A program made the position numbers and the translations under genes. Below the pieces are notes generated by a model. It did not search any database, was not told where the DNA came from, and saw only the letters and a program-made list of their open reading frames with translations. Source: Chrysopilus asiliformis (lineage: Eukaryota; Arthropoda; Insecta; Diptera; Rhagionidae). From it: a DNA stretch of 64,000 bases. This document shows, piece after piece, positions 44,301-57,700 of this stretch. The number at the start of each line of letters is the position of its first letter. Positions within the stretch are counted from its first letter, which is position 1. The DNA lies in contig OZ035962.1 in NCBI GenBank assembly GCA_964034945.1, forward strand, positions 73,113,597-73,177,596. The letters run 5' to 3'.

Positions 44301-47300
44301 TTCCTTCAGATTCTACAATTTTAGTATAGTCAACGCGGGACCTTGTGATGGCCAATTTAAGGCCACAACCGAAACGCTGTGATGTTATTGCCCACCAAAA
44401 TATGTTTATACCAGCCACAATATGGAGTTTTTTTTGTCCATGGTTTGTCATGTTTCCTGGATCCTGACTGATAAGGACGACGGCCATTGTGGCACTATTG
44501 GAAAACTAATGTCACAGCAATTTATGCACGCAAATCCCGTCTTGATTAGCGACAATCAAAGTACTAGATTGTGTGAACAATTTCAACAAATGCCTCCGAG
44601 CGGCAATTAAATGGACAAAACAACAAATATAGCCGCAATACACGTACCTACAACGACGAAATGGTCAACAACAAAAAAAAAGTGTTCTTTACCTTATACT
44701 GGTATATGTTGAATTTATTCTATACCTTAGGTTATTTAATGGTCAGTTATATGGCCATCAATCTACATAGAAAGGACAAAAAAAAAACGTTTTCTATTGT
44801 TGTCCATAGTGCTATTAATGTACCTGTGAGTGATTAATCAACAAAATTAGACTCAGCTTTCGCGGTTAATAAAAATATTTATAACACAGGTACATTTTGA
44901 CTACCCTTTTTAAATTATTAATACTATATAGATTCGTCCTAGTTGTATCAACAACTGTGTGATACATGGCAATAATGGTAAGAAGATTCTCTTTCTTCCT
45001 TGCGCCTAATATTTTCAATGTTGGTGTTTGTTATAAATACTGGTTGTTTTATGTTATCTGTAAACAAAACTGACAATGAGAGTATGTGTAAATTCCAGGT
45101 CAATCAAAAAATAATATAGTTTTATGTTTGATTTGTATAGTATTGGGACCCCGTTGGAATTCGTTGAATTGAAAATAATCACTACCGTTGTACTGAAATT
45201 ATCCTTTTCAATCGAAGATATATATATTTAAGCATTCCTCTGTCTCTATAAACCCACCATGTTTTTAATAAAAACAAGCACGTACTTACTTAGTTTATTA
45301 ATTACGGACAAGGTAAACCGAAATCTTTAGTGTGCTCGATAAAAAAAAATATAAGAAAGATTTTACGATAAAAATCAAATACATACATGTTTGTGGTGTA
45401 GTTTAGGATTATTGATTTCAATGAGACAACGCAATTCGAGGATAATGCCCCGTATTTAACAGGGATGGGAAACATCGTAACGTAACAAAATAACGATTTT
45501 CCGGTTTTTTTCCTCAAAATCGCGTTATAAAGTTATAACTTTAATTCCATTACAATAACGAAAAACGTAACGAAAAAATTGTTTCGTTATTTTTTTTTTA
45601 TTTTTTTCATTTTTTATTATTTTTTGTGAAACGTATCACAAAAATTCATCAAGTATAAACCCACAAATCTACACCCTGCATAAAATATAATTTAAAAAAA
45701 AATATTCATCATTCTCGGCGCTACAGCTCTTGAAGAGCCTGAGCCTCATCAATTGAGGTTTCATAACAATTTCTTCCCTGCTTCGCACCTACAGTTTTAC
45801 ATTGATTGAGAATCATGGATGAACTACAACATTTGTAAGGTTTTTACGTTGCAGAGGCCGTGATAGCAATCTAGACCGATGATGTCGTTAACACCAAGCG
45901 GCAACTATCACTACTCATTTCGTAAAGCAAGTTGAGTGGACTTGAATGCGCTATAAAGAAAATCTCCCAAATTTTATCTAAATCTCCTAATATTACGGTC
46001 GCGTCTATGTGCGGACTGATTTGGTCTAAAGTACCAGTTTGATCGCAAATAGGTCTCGCATTTATGTGCGACATTCATTTTGACCTCAATTTTGATTTCA
46101 TATATTGATTAAACATTTTATTAAACATTTTACTCAACGAATTTTCTCTGTATGATCATCTACACAAATAAAAAAAGACCTCCCCGTTTCCGTCACTAAC
46201 TTATTTTGAGGTTATAAAATGGTTTTTAAAATGGTTGATCGAGAATCGTTTATGCGCAAGTACCAAACCGAATCGATCGATTATGGTCCAAACTAAAAAT
46301 GAGACCATTGTGTGCCAAAAAATACTGCATATAAACACGACCATTCTATGATTTTTATTTATTTTTTTTTTGGTTTAGGAACACTGAATACGGGTCAAGT
46401 ACTTTACCAATTGTACTTAGGGATGCCAACGATACCTCGATGTTTGCAAAAATTGAGTCCCACTTCCTCACCTTGCCCTAATGTTGCCAGGTTCTGTCAG
46501 AATTAGGCGGATTATTTCAACTAATCTGAACAGACTCAAAAGGTAAATTCATTGTGCCCTAAATTTACCTTTTTAGATTGGTACTAGCAGACCCTTCCTT
46601 GCCAGCTTAAAGTTTTTTGAATAAATTTTAGAATGCCAAAAAACCATAAATAACTTAAAAACTTTTGGCAAAAAACGTTTTCTTGACAGGACCTTCCGTT
46701 TCGAATTTTGAAATTTCATCACCAGATTCGTGATAAGCAACCCTGAAAACCTCCCAAAGCCAGTTTTGGCGAGAAAAATTGGAAAAAGGACATTTGCCTT
46801 ATCCTTACAGGACCTTCCGTTCCTAATTTCGAAAATCTAACACCGGATTCGTGATCAGCGACCCCGAAAACCCCCTAATGCCATTTTTCTCCGGGAAAAA
46901 TGAGGAAAAGGATATTTGCGTTATCCTTACAGGATCTTCCGTTCCTAATTTTGAAATTCCAACACCGGATTCGCGATCAGCGACCCCGGAAACCGCCTTA
47001 TGCCCATTTGCCTAGGGAAAACGGGAAAAAGGACATTTGTGTTATAATTACAGGACCTTCCGTTTCGAATTTTGAAAATCTGAGATTGCTAAAAACCTGC
47101 TCCTGGCAACGCAGATCATTTTGCAAAAAACCGCGTAAAAATCGGTTCAGTAGTTTTTGAGTTTTGTAATCTCAAACAGACAGACCAACAGACAGACAAA
47201 CATCCAGTTTTATATATTAAGATTATGACATATTCAGGGTATTCACAGTCGTCTTTTAAATTGCGGGTAAATTTACCGCTCGGTAATTCAGTCAAATTTA

Positions 47301-50300
47301 ACAGATTTTTACCGAGACGGTAACTTGGTTCATGTAAAAATGAATTACTGGATTCGGTAATTGTAGACATGCCTTGAGTCGTGTTTTCCGGCCCGGTTAT
47401 TCGGTATCAAGAATCAACCGCGAGTGGCGCTAGTAATGTTTTAGTTGTCAAATTTTCTCGCTAGTTTTTTTGTTAATCTCATCGGACTGCAAATTTTTTC
47501 AATTTTGATAGCCGTTGCCACAATAGAAATTCAAAAGAATACATCAAACATGGATTTAAAGGCATATTTTACAATCAAATTCGCAGTTCATGATTTGGTC
47601 ACGTATCAAATAAAAGCGCTGTTCTCAAATCTGTGCTGTGGGATGTGCACAGCAGAATATTTTCAGTCTTTTAATATTACCGAAAACACCGAATACCGAA
47701 AATTAAAAGAGAATTGTGAATACCCTCATTACTTAGTCCACCCAAATTTTTTGGTCATCAACCGACACTGTGATGTAGATATTGAAATTTGTACTTTAGT
47801 GCACTAAAACATTTTTTTTACTATACCATACAACATCTCAAAACACAATACCAACAGACCTCTAATTTATAAAATCTCGAACTCGAATTTTTACATTTAT
47901 AAATTTAAATAAATCAATAATTTCGTTTTAATTCTCCATTGCAGGCTACCAAAAGAAACTGAAGCCCGGAAAAATTACACAATAAAGCCAAGAGTAGTTC
48001 TTCCTGATAACTATGTCAAGGGTAAGTAAGAACCTGTTTAAAAGTTCTACCAATAATTGACAATAACGACGAATGCAGCATAGTCCCAATGACCCCAAAT
48101 CTAACTACACTATATGTAGTTACTTTATGAATACTCGATCTATTCTGGAACAATGGGTTCATAAAGTGCTGCATATAAAGATGTCAGACCGGATGTTTTC
48201 CTTTCTTTTGTATAGCATAATGTTGCGTGTTCGATTCGTCTATGCCGCCTAAGCCAAATGGTAAATCCATTTGACGTCATAGAAATATGCATGCAGTATA
48301 GTAGGAACAGGTCGCGGTCGGTCGTCGGTTAACTAGCCGCACAAGCCATGGGGTTATTCAAAAAATAAGCCAGGGAAGTAATTTCACCCCTACTATGCCC
48401 ATTACCCCATAATTTTTATTCATCTGACATGACCTAACCTACCATTCCAATAAAAAGTTTTTCGGTCAATACCTGGAGAAAATTATGTTTTAAATCGGTC
48501 AATATAGCAACCCGTCCGCATAGCACATTCTTGATAAGTTACTCACTCGTATTGGAAGAAAAACGTGACGCGTATACCGTCGGAAAATCAGAAATTCTAT
48601 AAAAAAAAATTATTATCCATCATTACAAAACTAAACTCATTATGCCTACATTAATCGATAAAATTTTTGTCTTATGTATTCAAAGAAACCTAATTTCATA
48701 CAAATTAGATGAAATAGTCGAAATTGAAAAGCATTAGCGGAATAAAAAGAAAATCAAAGTCATGGAAATTACTTAGATTAGAGCTTGCCAAATTTTTCCC
48801 TTAAAATATAATATACATACCTTACAACATTTAAGAACAACTCCCAAGAAGGCACTGAAAACTTTACTACACTTTGAGGAGGAGTCGACAACTCATCTTC
48901 TCTGTCACTGCTCAGCTCTAGCTCAACGTAAGAGAGTCCATCTCGGTAGTCTCTTCTTAAACGATCTGGAAAACCTAAATTTCACGGATATAGCAGAACT
49001 ACTCCGCTTCACCAGAAGCTTAAAAGTTTTAGGGAAAAGATTTTGTCTTATGTATTCATAAGATCCACAATGGAACAATTCAGGGCTAAGTGTGCAAACC
49101 TTGATAGCCACTCCAACCTAACCTAACCTGAAAATAAAGATACAACTTAAAAACTTTAGAAAAAAATTGTATGACTTCGAATTTTGAAATTCTAACCTCA
49201 GGTTCGTGGATAGCAGATGCTCGCTAAGAAAAAAAAATCGAAAATGAATATTTGCGTGATCCTTACAGAACTTTCCGATTCGAATTTTGAAATTCTTACA
49301 CCACATTCGTGTTCAGTGATCCTGAAAACCCCCTAAAGCCAGTTTTCCGAGAAAAAATGGGAAAAGGATATTTGCGTTATCCTTACAGAACCTTCCATGT
49401 CAAATTTCATAAAACCGTTTCTTAGCGGGCATCTGTGAGGTAAGACGAATTCGTGTGACAAGATTTCATGGCAATCGATTTAGTGGTTCGGGAGATATAG
49501 TGATGAGTAAGTGAGTGGTATTTTGCTTTTATATATAAAATGTAAATTTGACTATATATATTGCTTTTATATATAAAATGTAAGTAGATTTTCACATACT
49601 TTCATTATTTTGTCCAAATAGAAAAAAAATTCCACAGACATTTTGAAAATTCAACTCAGTTACTTTAAATTATTTGAAAAATTTCGTTATATGGAGAGCA
49701 AAAGTTGAACAAATCAAGGCGAAATGTACGAAAGCTTTGTTGTTACAAGGAGAATTTCGTTGTATAGAGACGAATTTGTGGTTGTTTCCTTCGTAAATCA
49801 AAGTTCCGGGAAAAATTTCTTATGTTATCTGTAGAGAATTTCGTTGTTTGAAACCTTCTATATAGAGGTTCCATTCTACATTATGGGTATTCACAGTCTT
49901 CTTTTAATTTTGGATATTTGGTGTTTTCGGTAATATTAAAAGACTGAAAATATTCTGCTGTGAACATCCCACAGCACAGATTTGAGAACAGCGCTTTTAT
50001 TGGATACGTGACCAAATCATGAACTGCGAATTTGATTGTAAAATATGCCTTTAAATCCATGTTTGATGTATTCTTTTGAATTTCTATTGTGGCAACGGCT
50101 ATCAAAATTGAAAAAATTTGCAGTCCGATGAGATTAACAAAAAACTAGCGAGAAAATTTGACAACTAAAAACATTACTAGCGCCACCCGCGGTTGATTCT
50201 TGATACCGAATAACCGGGCCGGAAAACACGACTCAAGGCATGTCTACAATTACCGAATCCGGTAATTCATTTGGTAAAAATCTGTTAAATTTGACTGAAT

Positions 50301-51734
50301 TACCGAGCGGTAAAATTACTCGGAATTTAAAAGAGGACTGTGAATACCCTTATTGTTAGAAATTGAATTTCACTTTCTTAATTCATGACTAATTATGCTG
50401 TTTCCGGGACAGTCACGATTTTGGGCATATTGTATCAGCCTCCCAGACAGTGGCCGAATTTTTTTCCAGTTGATCACTTTTAATAAGTATTGAAAATTTT
50501 CTAACTCTTTCTATTACCGCAGACGCCAATCTGTCCCGGATTCTAACCTAAAAAATATGGGCAGCCTATGGCTAATTCATATAGAATTCCAAAATTATAG
50601 ACCATATTTCTCTTGCAACAACGGCACCATGTTTAGAGACACCATAAACATGTGTGGAGAGCAAATCTCAATTTTAAGTATGGTTGATGTAAACATTTTT
50701 CGCCAGTCTGGTAAAAACTCTCCAAATTTTTTCTCCCATATAATATGACAACGTCTCCAAGAAAGATTTGCAAGCGCGTTTAATTTTGTAAATAATAAAA
50801 AAGCATGGATTTTCAAACGTGTTATAATGAACATAAATGTAGATTTAATATTAACTCACATATTATTTCTATGGCGGTAAAAGAAACTCAAAGCTTTTTC
50901 AAATTGCTGGCGTGGAGGGTTATTAAATTAGCGTGACCATTAAGAGTTTTACAAGTTCAATTATGTACTTAGCACACGTTCAAGAATTATAACCACGATG
51001 GCCTACTTAGAAAGATTGGCTGCTTCTTGCCTCTTGCATAGTTTTTTTTTTTCAATTCATCAATCTTTCCTCGCCTGTGCTTCAATAAATTTGCATATAA
51101 ATGGATGATAAATGATGAGAAACCGCCAAAAATTTACCAAATGTCTTCATCCGAATCTAGATTTTCTCGATAAGCGACATTTTACTTAATTTTTTTTTAT
51201 TTAACACTAGAAGCACCGACAAGAGTCCTGCGTCATTCTTTGAAACCGATGAATTTTAACGGTCGGTGTAAATAGGTGTACGTAAAACGGTGGTACTAGT
51301 AGTGTTAATAAGGAACATTTCGAAATTTTCACATTTCAAAATAAATAAGATCTTACAACCTATTAATTTTTGTATTTTATTATTTTTAGAAATTCGACCG
51401 CCCTCCAGAAAAGGCAGCCCCGTGATAATAGAATTTAGTGTATTTGTCGTAGATATTAATTCAATTAACGTAGAAGATATGGATTTTAGGTAAGTAAATC
51501 AATCAATACTTTACAAGTGGAATTAGGACCCGTCTTAAGACGAGCAACCGCCATATTGGTAGGACAGGGGACTGTCGATTCGACGAGTTTTCAAGTTGAT
51601 CGTCTTACGTGAACCAATCACCTGTGAGCAACAGAATTCCTACCAAGATTGCGGTTCCCCGTCTTAGGATAGGCTTTAATCCTAGTATATATATCCGTCT
51701 TAGGACGGGCCCAATATCTAGTATTTATATATAT

Positions 51735-51767
<33 letters not shown>

Positions 51768-54700
51768 CCAATCAATACTATTATATAAATTAATGGTGAA
51801 AATCTTCTCCAACGTCTGAAAATATATTAGGGGAGGGTTCTATAGACAAGGAGTAAGGTCAACTTGAGTGGTCGACAATTATCCCAGTGGCGCAAACCGC
51901 CTTAAAATTGTTCCAACGATTCAGAAGATAGAAGTAGAGGGGTTAACAAGCAAGAGAAGACGTAGATTTTAGCAAGCGAAAGATTCTCTTACATGAAAAC
52001 CTACCCAATGGCGCAAACCGCGTCAAAATTGCTCTAACGGTTAAAGTAGCAGGCGAGGGGGTAACGAGTAGGGAAAACATTGGATTGACGTATAATTTAA
52101 ACATGCCCCCATTACTTAAAACATATATTCGAAAATCACTTGCCGCTACGACTCATAGTTTGTCTGTAATGTTATTTTCAGTTTTATAAAAGCGATACGA
52201 GGATTTTTGGTAATTTCACCATGTAGGGTATCCGTGATTTACCCTACCATCCGGAAACATTTGATACCTTCTTTGTTAAAATCGGTCCGCTAGAACGGAA
52301 TCTACAGCCGAAAATAGAGCGAAAATCCAAAGCTTTACGGATAATTACGAGTACATATTTTCTAGCTTGCATACCCGGTTTTGCAGTTTTTCCGAAGAAA
52401 ATGGGGAAAAGGATATTTGCGTTATCCTTACTCAACCTTCTTGTTCAAATTTTGAAATTATAACAGCAGATTCGTGATCAGCGACCTCGAGTGGCATCAT
52501 GGCAAAACTCAATGTTTTAAAACACTAATCCCCTACCCATTCGCCGTTTACCCCTAATGGGTGGAATTTGGAAAAACCCCACCTTTATAACCGTCTACGT
52601 GATAGAACATTCTGCGAAAATTTCATATTTCTAGCTGCCGGGGTTTTGGGTTGACCTTTCTAATAATGAAAACCGGATGCAAATAATTTCAAAATCTCAA
52701 AAGATAGCTGGTGACGGGTTTACAGAAAGGGGAGGTGGTACATAATATTTTGCAGGCTGACCTCTTCAATGCTGAAACCCGTATCCGAATCCCTTTAGTG
52801 GTTCAAGATATATCAGGATAGGAGTATGAAAGAAAAGGGGGAGGTCAATAAAAAGTATGCTATCTTTTATTCTGCAAGTAAGTCTACCCATGTGCAAAGT
52901 TTTATCGATATCGGTTGCGCAGTTCTCGCAACCGATATCGACATAAATTTTATCGACATAAAACATAAATTTTAGTTTTATTATGTATAGATATAATTTT
53001 CTCCGAATGAGCTTTTTACAGAAATCATTAATGTAAAACTTTTTTTTTGCAGAGTAGATATGTTTGTACATCAAAAGTGGATTGAATCAAGGTTAAAGCT
53101 TCCGGATGATATTTTTGAAGAGGGTGATGATTACGTAACGCTTCCACCAGAGTTTTTTGACAATTTATGGCAGCCTGATCCTTATTTTTTAAATTCAAAG
53201 AAGACAGGTAATATTCGAAAAAATGAATTGATTTTCCGGTTTCTTTAAAATTTTGTTATAAAACTAAAAAAAAAATATTTCGTTATTTATTTATTTTTGT
53301 CTTATTTTATTTTGTATTTTTTTTTTGTGAAATTTTTCACAAAAATTCATCGGGCATTACGCCCACAGAGCTGTCAGCAGCGTAAAATATTATTAAAAAT
53401 ATGAAGGTAATATTTTTAATCATATGTATTTTGATTCTAAATCGGACTTTGTTTTGGGCAAATTCACTCTACTTCTGAAGATACGAAAAAGTAAATCTTT
53501 TAAGCAAATTTTTTGGTATCGAAAATATTTTCTTTTTGGCATCTCTAGAAGTAGAGTTATTCTGGCGAAAGCAAAGTCCAACTCAGAATCAGCGACGTCA
53601 AAATAGGCTAAAATGCGATATCTTTGATTTTTTTTCTTTTAAGTTTTTTATTGACTTTTTAACTTAAGAATCACTATTTTAGTTTTTTTTATTTTTATTT
53701 GTATTTTCTTTTTGTTAAGTTTTATTAGTTTTTTATAAATAGAATATTATTATTTCTAAGGAAACTGAACTTAATTACTTTGTGATAAATAAACTATTAT
53801 TAAAGTCCATTTTTAACGAAATAATAACGTTATAACGTAACGAAATGTAATTTTTTATCGTTACAAAACGAAATAACGTAACGAAATAAAATTTGATTTT
53901 CGTTACATAACGAAATGTATAACGTTACGATTTTTTTTCGTTTGCCACCCCTAATATAACAAAATAATTTTCAATATTTTTTTTGCTTTAACGGTTTTTA
54001 CGTATTTAAATTTAAAACGTAAAAACCGTTTCAATACAATGGAAATCCGACCATCCTGAGCTGTGCTTCGGCATTAAACGGTCTTCCCCTAAGCTTTGGC
54101 TGAAACCATAAAAAATGGACCGTATGCATAAAGAGGAGCTAATGCTTATACACAACTTTTTAGGTCCAATTTTAGTGAGCAAATGTTGTGCTTCGGAAAC
54201 AGGTGTTTACAAACCTTAAACAAGCGGATTAGTCGATTTTTTTTCATCAAAACTTTTGCCCAAAAAAACTGGGTGTACGTACAAGCATGTGTAATGCAGC
54301 AAGAACGTTATAACGTAACGAAATGAAATTTTTTCGCTAGACAACGAAATAACGTAACGAAACAAGTATAACGTTAGGTTTTTTTTTTCGTTTGCCATTC
54401 CTGGTCAAATCATAAATTTTTGCTCATATAAGGGAATCTCTGTGTACTGCCCGCTTTTTTGCAATACTCGCTTTGTTGCGATTTTTTCGTCACAAATTAA
54501 GCAGAGATTCTTTGTAACATTGTCCGTTTGCGCTTTAATGTTGTTCTACTAGATTTGTTTTTATACCCATATGGTGAAACCAAAGGGTATATTAAATTTG
54601 TCTTACCGTTTGTAACGCCAAGATCCCGTTATCACACACAAAAATGAATTACACCAGAGTGTTTCGAATGATAAAAAAAATTTAATTTAAATTAAATTAA

Positions 54701-57700
54701 ATTTAATTTAATTTAAATTTAATTTTGTCTGTGGCGCGGATTGCGGGCGCACGGATTGAGCTAGAGACTTGAAATTTTACGCAAAAAAAGTGCAAGAACA
54801 GAAGTTATTTAGGATATTATTCTGCATAAAACTCACATACTCTAAAATGCGATTTAAATAAATTTTAAAAAATCTTATTGAAAAGTTTGACTTCAAAGTC
54901 AAAAGTTGGACATCAATGTCACCATACGGGTTTTCATTAATTGCCAGATTTGCAATTATAGCTTTTGTGATGTTTTTAATTTAAGTTGTAATTAAAGCTT
55001 TTAAAGTAAACGCAGTTTATTAAAAATAACAATTTATAGTTATGTAAGGTCACAGTGAGCAATCATCTTTAAAATTTAAAAAAAAGCTATCAGACAGAAG
55101 GCCATAAACCACCGCCGCTTGATGACATACACAATTTGTTTGCTTATTTTCGTAATGTTTATTCGTACTGATCTTTTTTCGCTATACAAAGAAAAATCAA
55201 TGACACTGACTGGACTATCCTGTCCGGGAAACCCTGTGACTATGTCAACGCCGATAGCAATCTTTAAATTACTGTTTCAATGTCACCAGTGCTAAGTATC
55301 AATATTTTTCACTTGGTACCTTTATACGAACAAATACCTGGAATTTACATTATTTACATAATTTAAAGTCTTTACTAAGCGATTCTAATTTATTGATTTC
55401 TTTATTTCCATCCTTTAGTCGTTCAAGTGCCCGAGGTCACATCGATATATGCAAGTTTTGGTTTTTCAAAACTTATGTAACGATGATTTCGCACACGCAA
55501 GGTTTTACTTTTAAATTTCAAATCAAAATAGCATATTAGCCATTATACCCAGTAAACCTTTGTAAAATTATCTTGAATTCTTTTGAATTGAATTTCATAA
55601 AGAGTTTGATATTTTAATAAAAAAAAACATAAGAAAAGCTACAATTGCCAGGGGCCAATCGCCAAATACTATATAGATGACAGATAAAATGTTTATTACG
55701 AAAAATTTATCGATATAGGAGATGGGAAAAGGAGTGGTCCAACTGGATGTTGATGTATGGAACGGTTATGTAAAATCAGATTCTAAACAAATTTCATCTT
55801 TATCAATTTTTCGATATGATGCACAGTTTTCGAGAAAACAGGAAAAAAAAAGTATTCCATTTGTATGGTACACTGCTTGTTCCGATTGGATTTTGATGCA
55901 TTGCTGAATTATGTAAAATCCCATTCTAGACACATTTTACCTTTATAAATTTTTCAATATGACTCACCGTTTTCGAGAAAATTGCAAAAATTGTTTCGTT
56001 TGTGGAGAGCAGGGGAGAAGGAATGGTTCGATTTTGCACGTTCAAGAACTTAGCCTAGCCATTTACGAGAAACGTAACTGTACAAAATTTCATGTCTCTA
56101 GCTCAATCCTTTCGAAAGCTATAGTGTTCACGGATGGACATGCGGAATTAAAAAACTATTGTCATTCCATACACCCTGGTGTAGTTCATTTTTGTGTCCG
56201 ACGATTAGTTCGATGCGTTTCAAACGGTATACTAGATTTAAATTTCTCGGTCATTTGAATTTTAATATTATTTATTTATTTTGAGAAATTCAAATAAATA
56301 ATATTGTCTCGTGCGAATAAGACATCTAGAATTGACATCTAAAACTAATTCTAGAACCACCAATCCATTTCAGAATTAAAATTTAGACTTAACTCTGTAA
56401 ACAAATCTTCCCTCACAAAGAAAATATAGTCCAAATAAAACATTTACTCTATTAATATTATCAAAAATAAAGGAATGATTCCTAGTTTACTTATATAAAG
56501 AAATTCTACCTCTCCCTTCTTGTCTACATCATTCGTGGTCAGACAGAGATCATGGCGTCACTCTGATGAGATCCAACTATGAATCTAATGATCGAAACTT
56601 GATGTTTCCTTTCAAAAAATCTTTTTTAATTTCATTCAGGGAATTCACAGTCCTCTTTTAAATTGCGGGTAAATTTACCGCTCGGTAATTCAGTCAAATT
56701 TAACAGATTTTTACCGAGACGGTAACTTGGTTCATGTAAAAATGAATTACCGGATTCGGTAATTGTATACATGCCTCGAGTCGTGTTTTTCAGCCTCGGT
56801 ATTCGGTATCAAGAATCAACCGCGAGTGGCGCTAGTAATGTTTTTAGTTGTCAAATTTTTTCGCTGGTTATCTCATCGGACTGCAATTTTTTTCAATTTT
56901 GATAGCCATTGCCACAATAGAAATTCAAAAGAATACATCAAACATGGATTTAAAGGTATGTGATATATTTTACAATCAAATTCGCAGTTCATGATTTGGT
57001 CACGTATCAAATAAAAGCGCTGTTCTCAAATCTGTGCTGTGGGATGTTCACAGCAGAATATTTTCAGTCTTTTAATATTACCGGAAATTCCGAATACCGA
57101 ATACCGAAGAGGATTGTGAATACCCTCATTGTATTATTCAATTGTGGCCATGAGAAAGCTAGTACTTGAATAGAAATGGTTTCGATAGAAGCAAAAATAT
57201 TCCAATATGACCGATAGCCCGAAAATTATCAAAAATAATAATAATAACACGTCCCTGACATCGTGTACCACTGGTGGTACATGTACAGTTTTTTAAAAGC
57301 GCGCGAGTAAATAGTGCGGTAGTTTTTTTGTGGACATAAAATTTTTATTTCTAAATTATCAAGAAGTATATCAGTGCGAAGTCCAAATCCACCCACCCAC
57401 CCGCGGTACACGATGTTCAAATGTAAAAAAAAGTTGAAAAAGCAAATGTCACGAACGTGTTAAACATTAGGCCAATCTGGCAATTATTGAAAACCCGTAT
57501 GTTGATTTAAGTGAACAGCGAACAGTTGTATTAAAATTCCACTTTAAAGTCAAACTTTTCAAAAAGATTTTTTGAAAATTTATTCCGATCGGATTTTGGT
57601 GTATGGGAGTTTTATGCAAAATCATATCCTAAATAACTTTTGTTCTTGCACTTTTTTAATAAGATGCACCGTTTTTGGGATATTCGCAAGAAATGTTTTC

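Noticed and set aside
44275..44610. Overlapping 60-70 codon frames on both strands in balanced-composition DNA
   Set aside because: No splice logic with the channel gene, no domain, and inverted GGCCATT words suggest an eroded repeat.
51725..51768. Possible promoter TATA boxes
   Set aside because: A plain TA-dinucleotide microsatellite.
57258..57290. Perfect short palindrome GTACCACTGGTGGTAC as an operator-like site
   Set aside because: Isolated, near no start site, and such short palindromes occur by chance in 64 kb.
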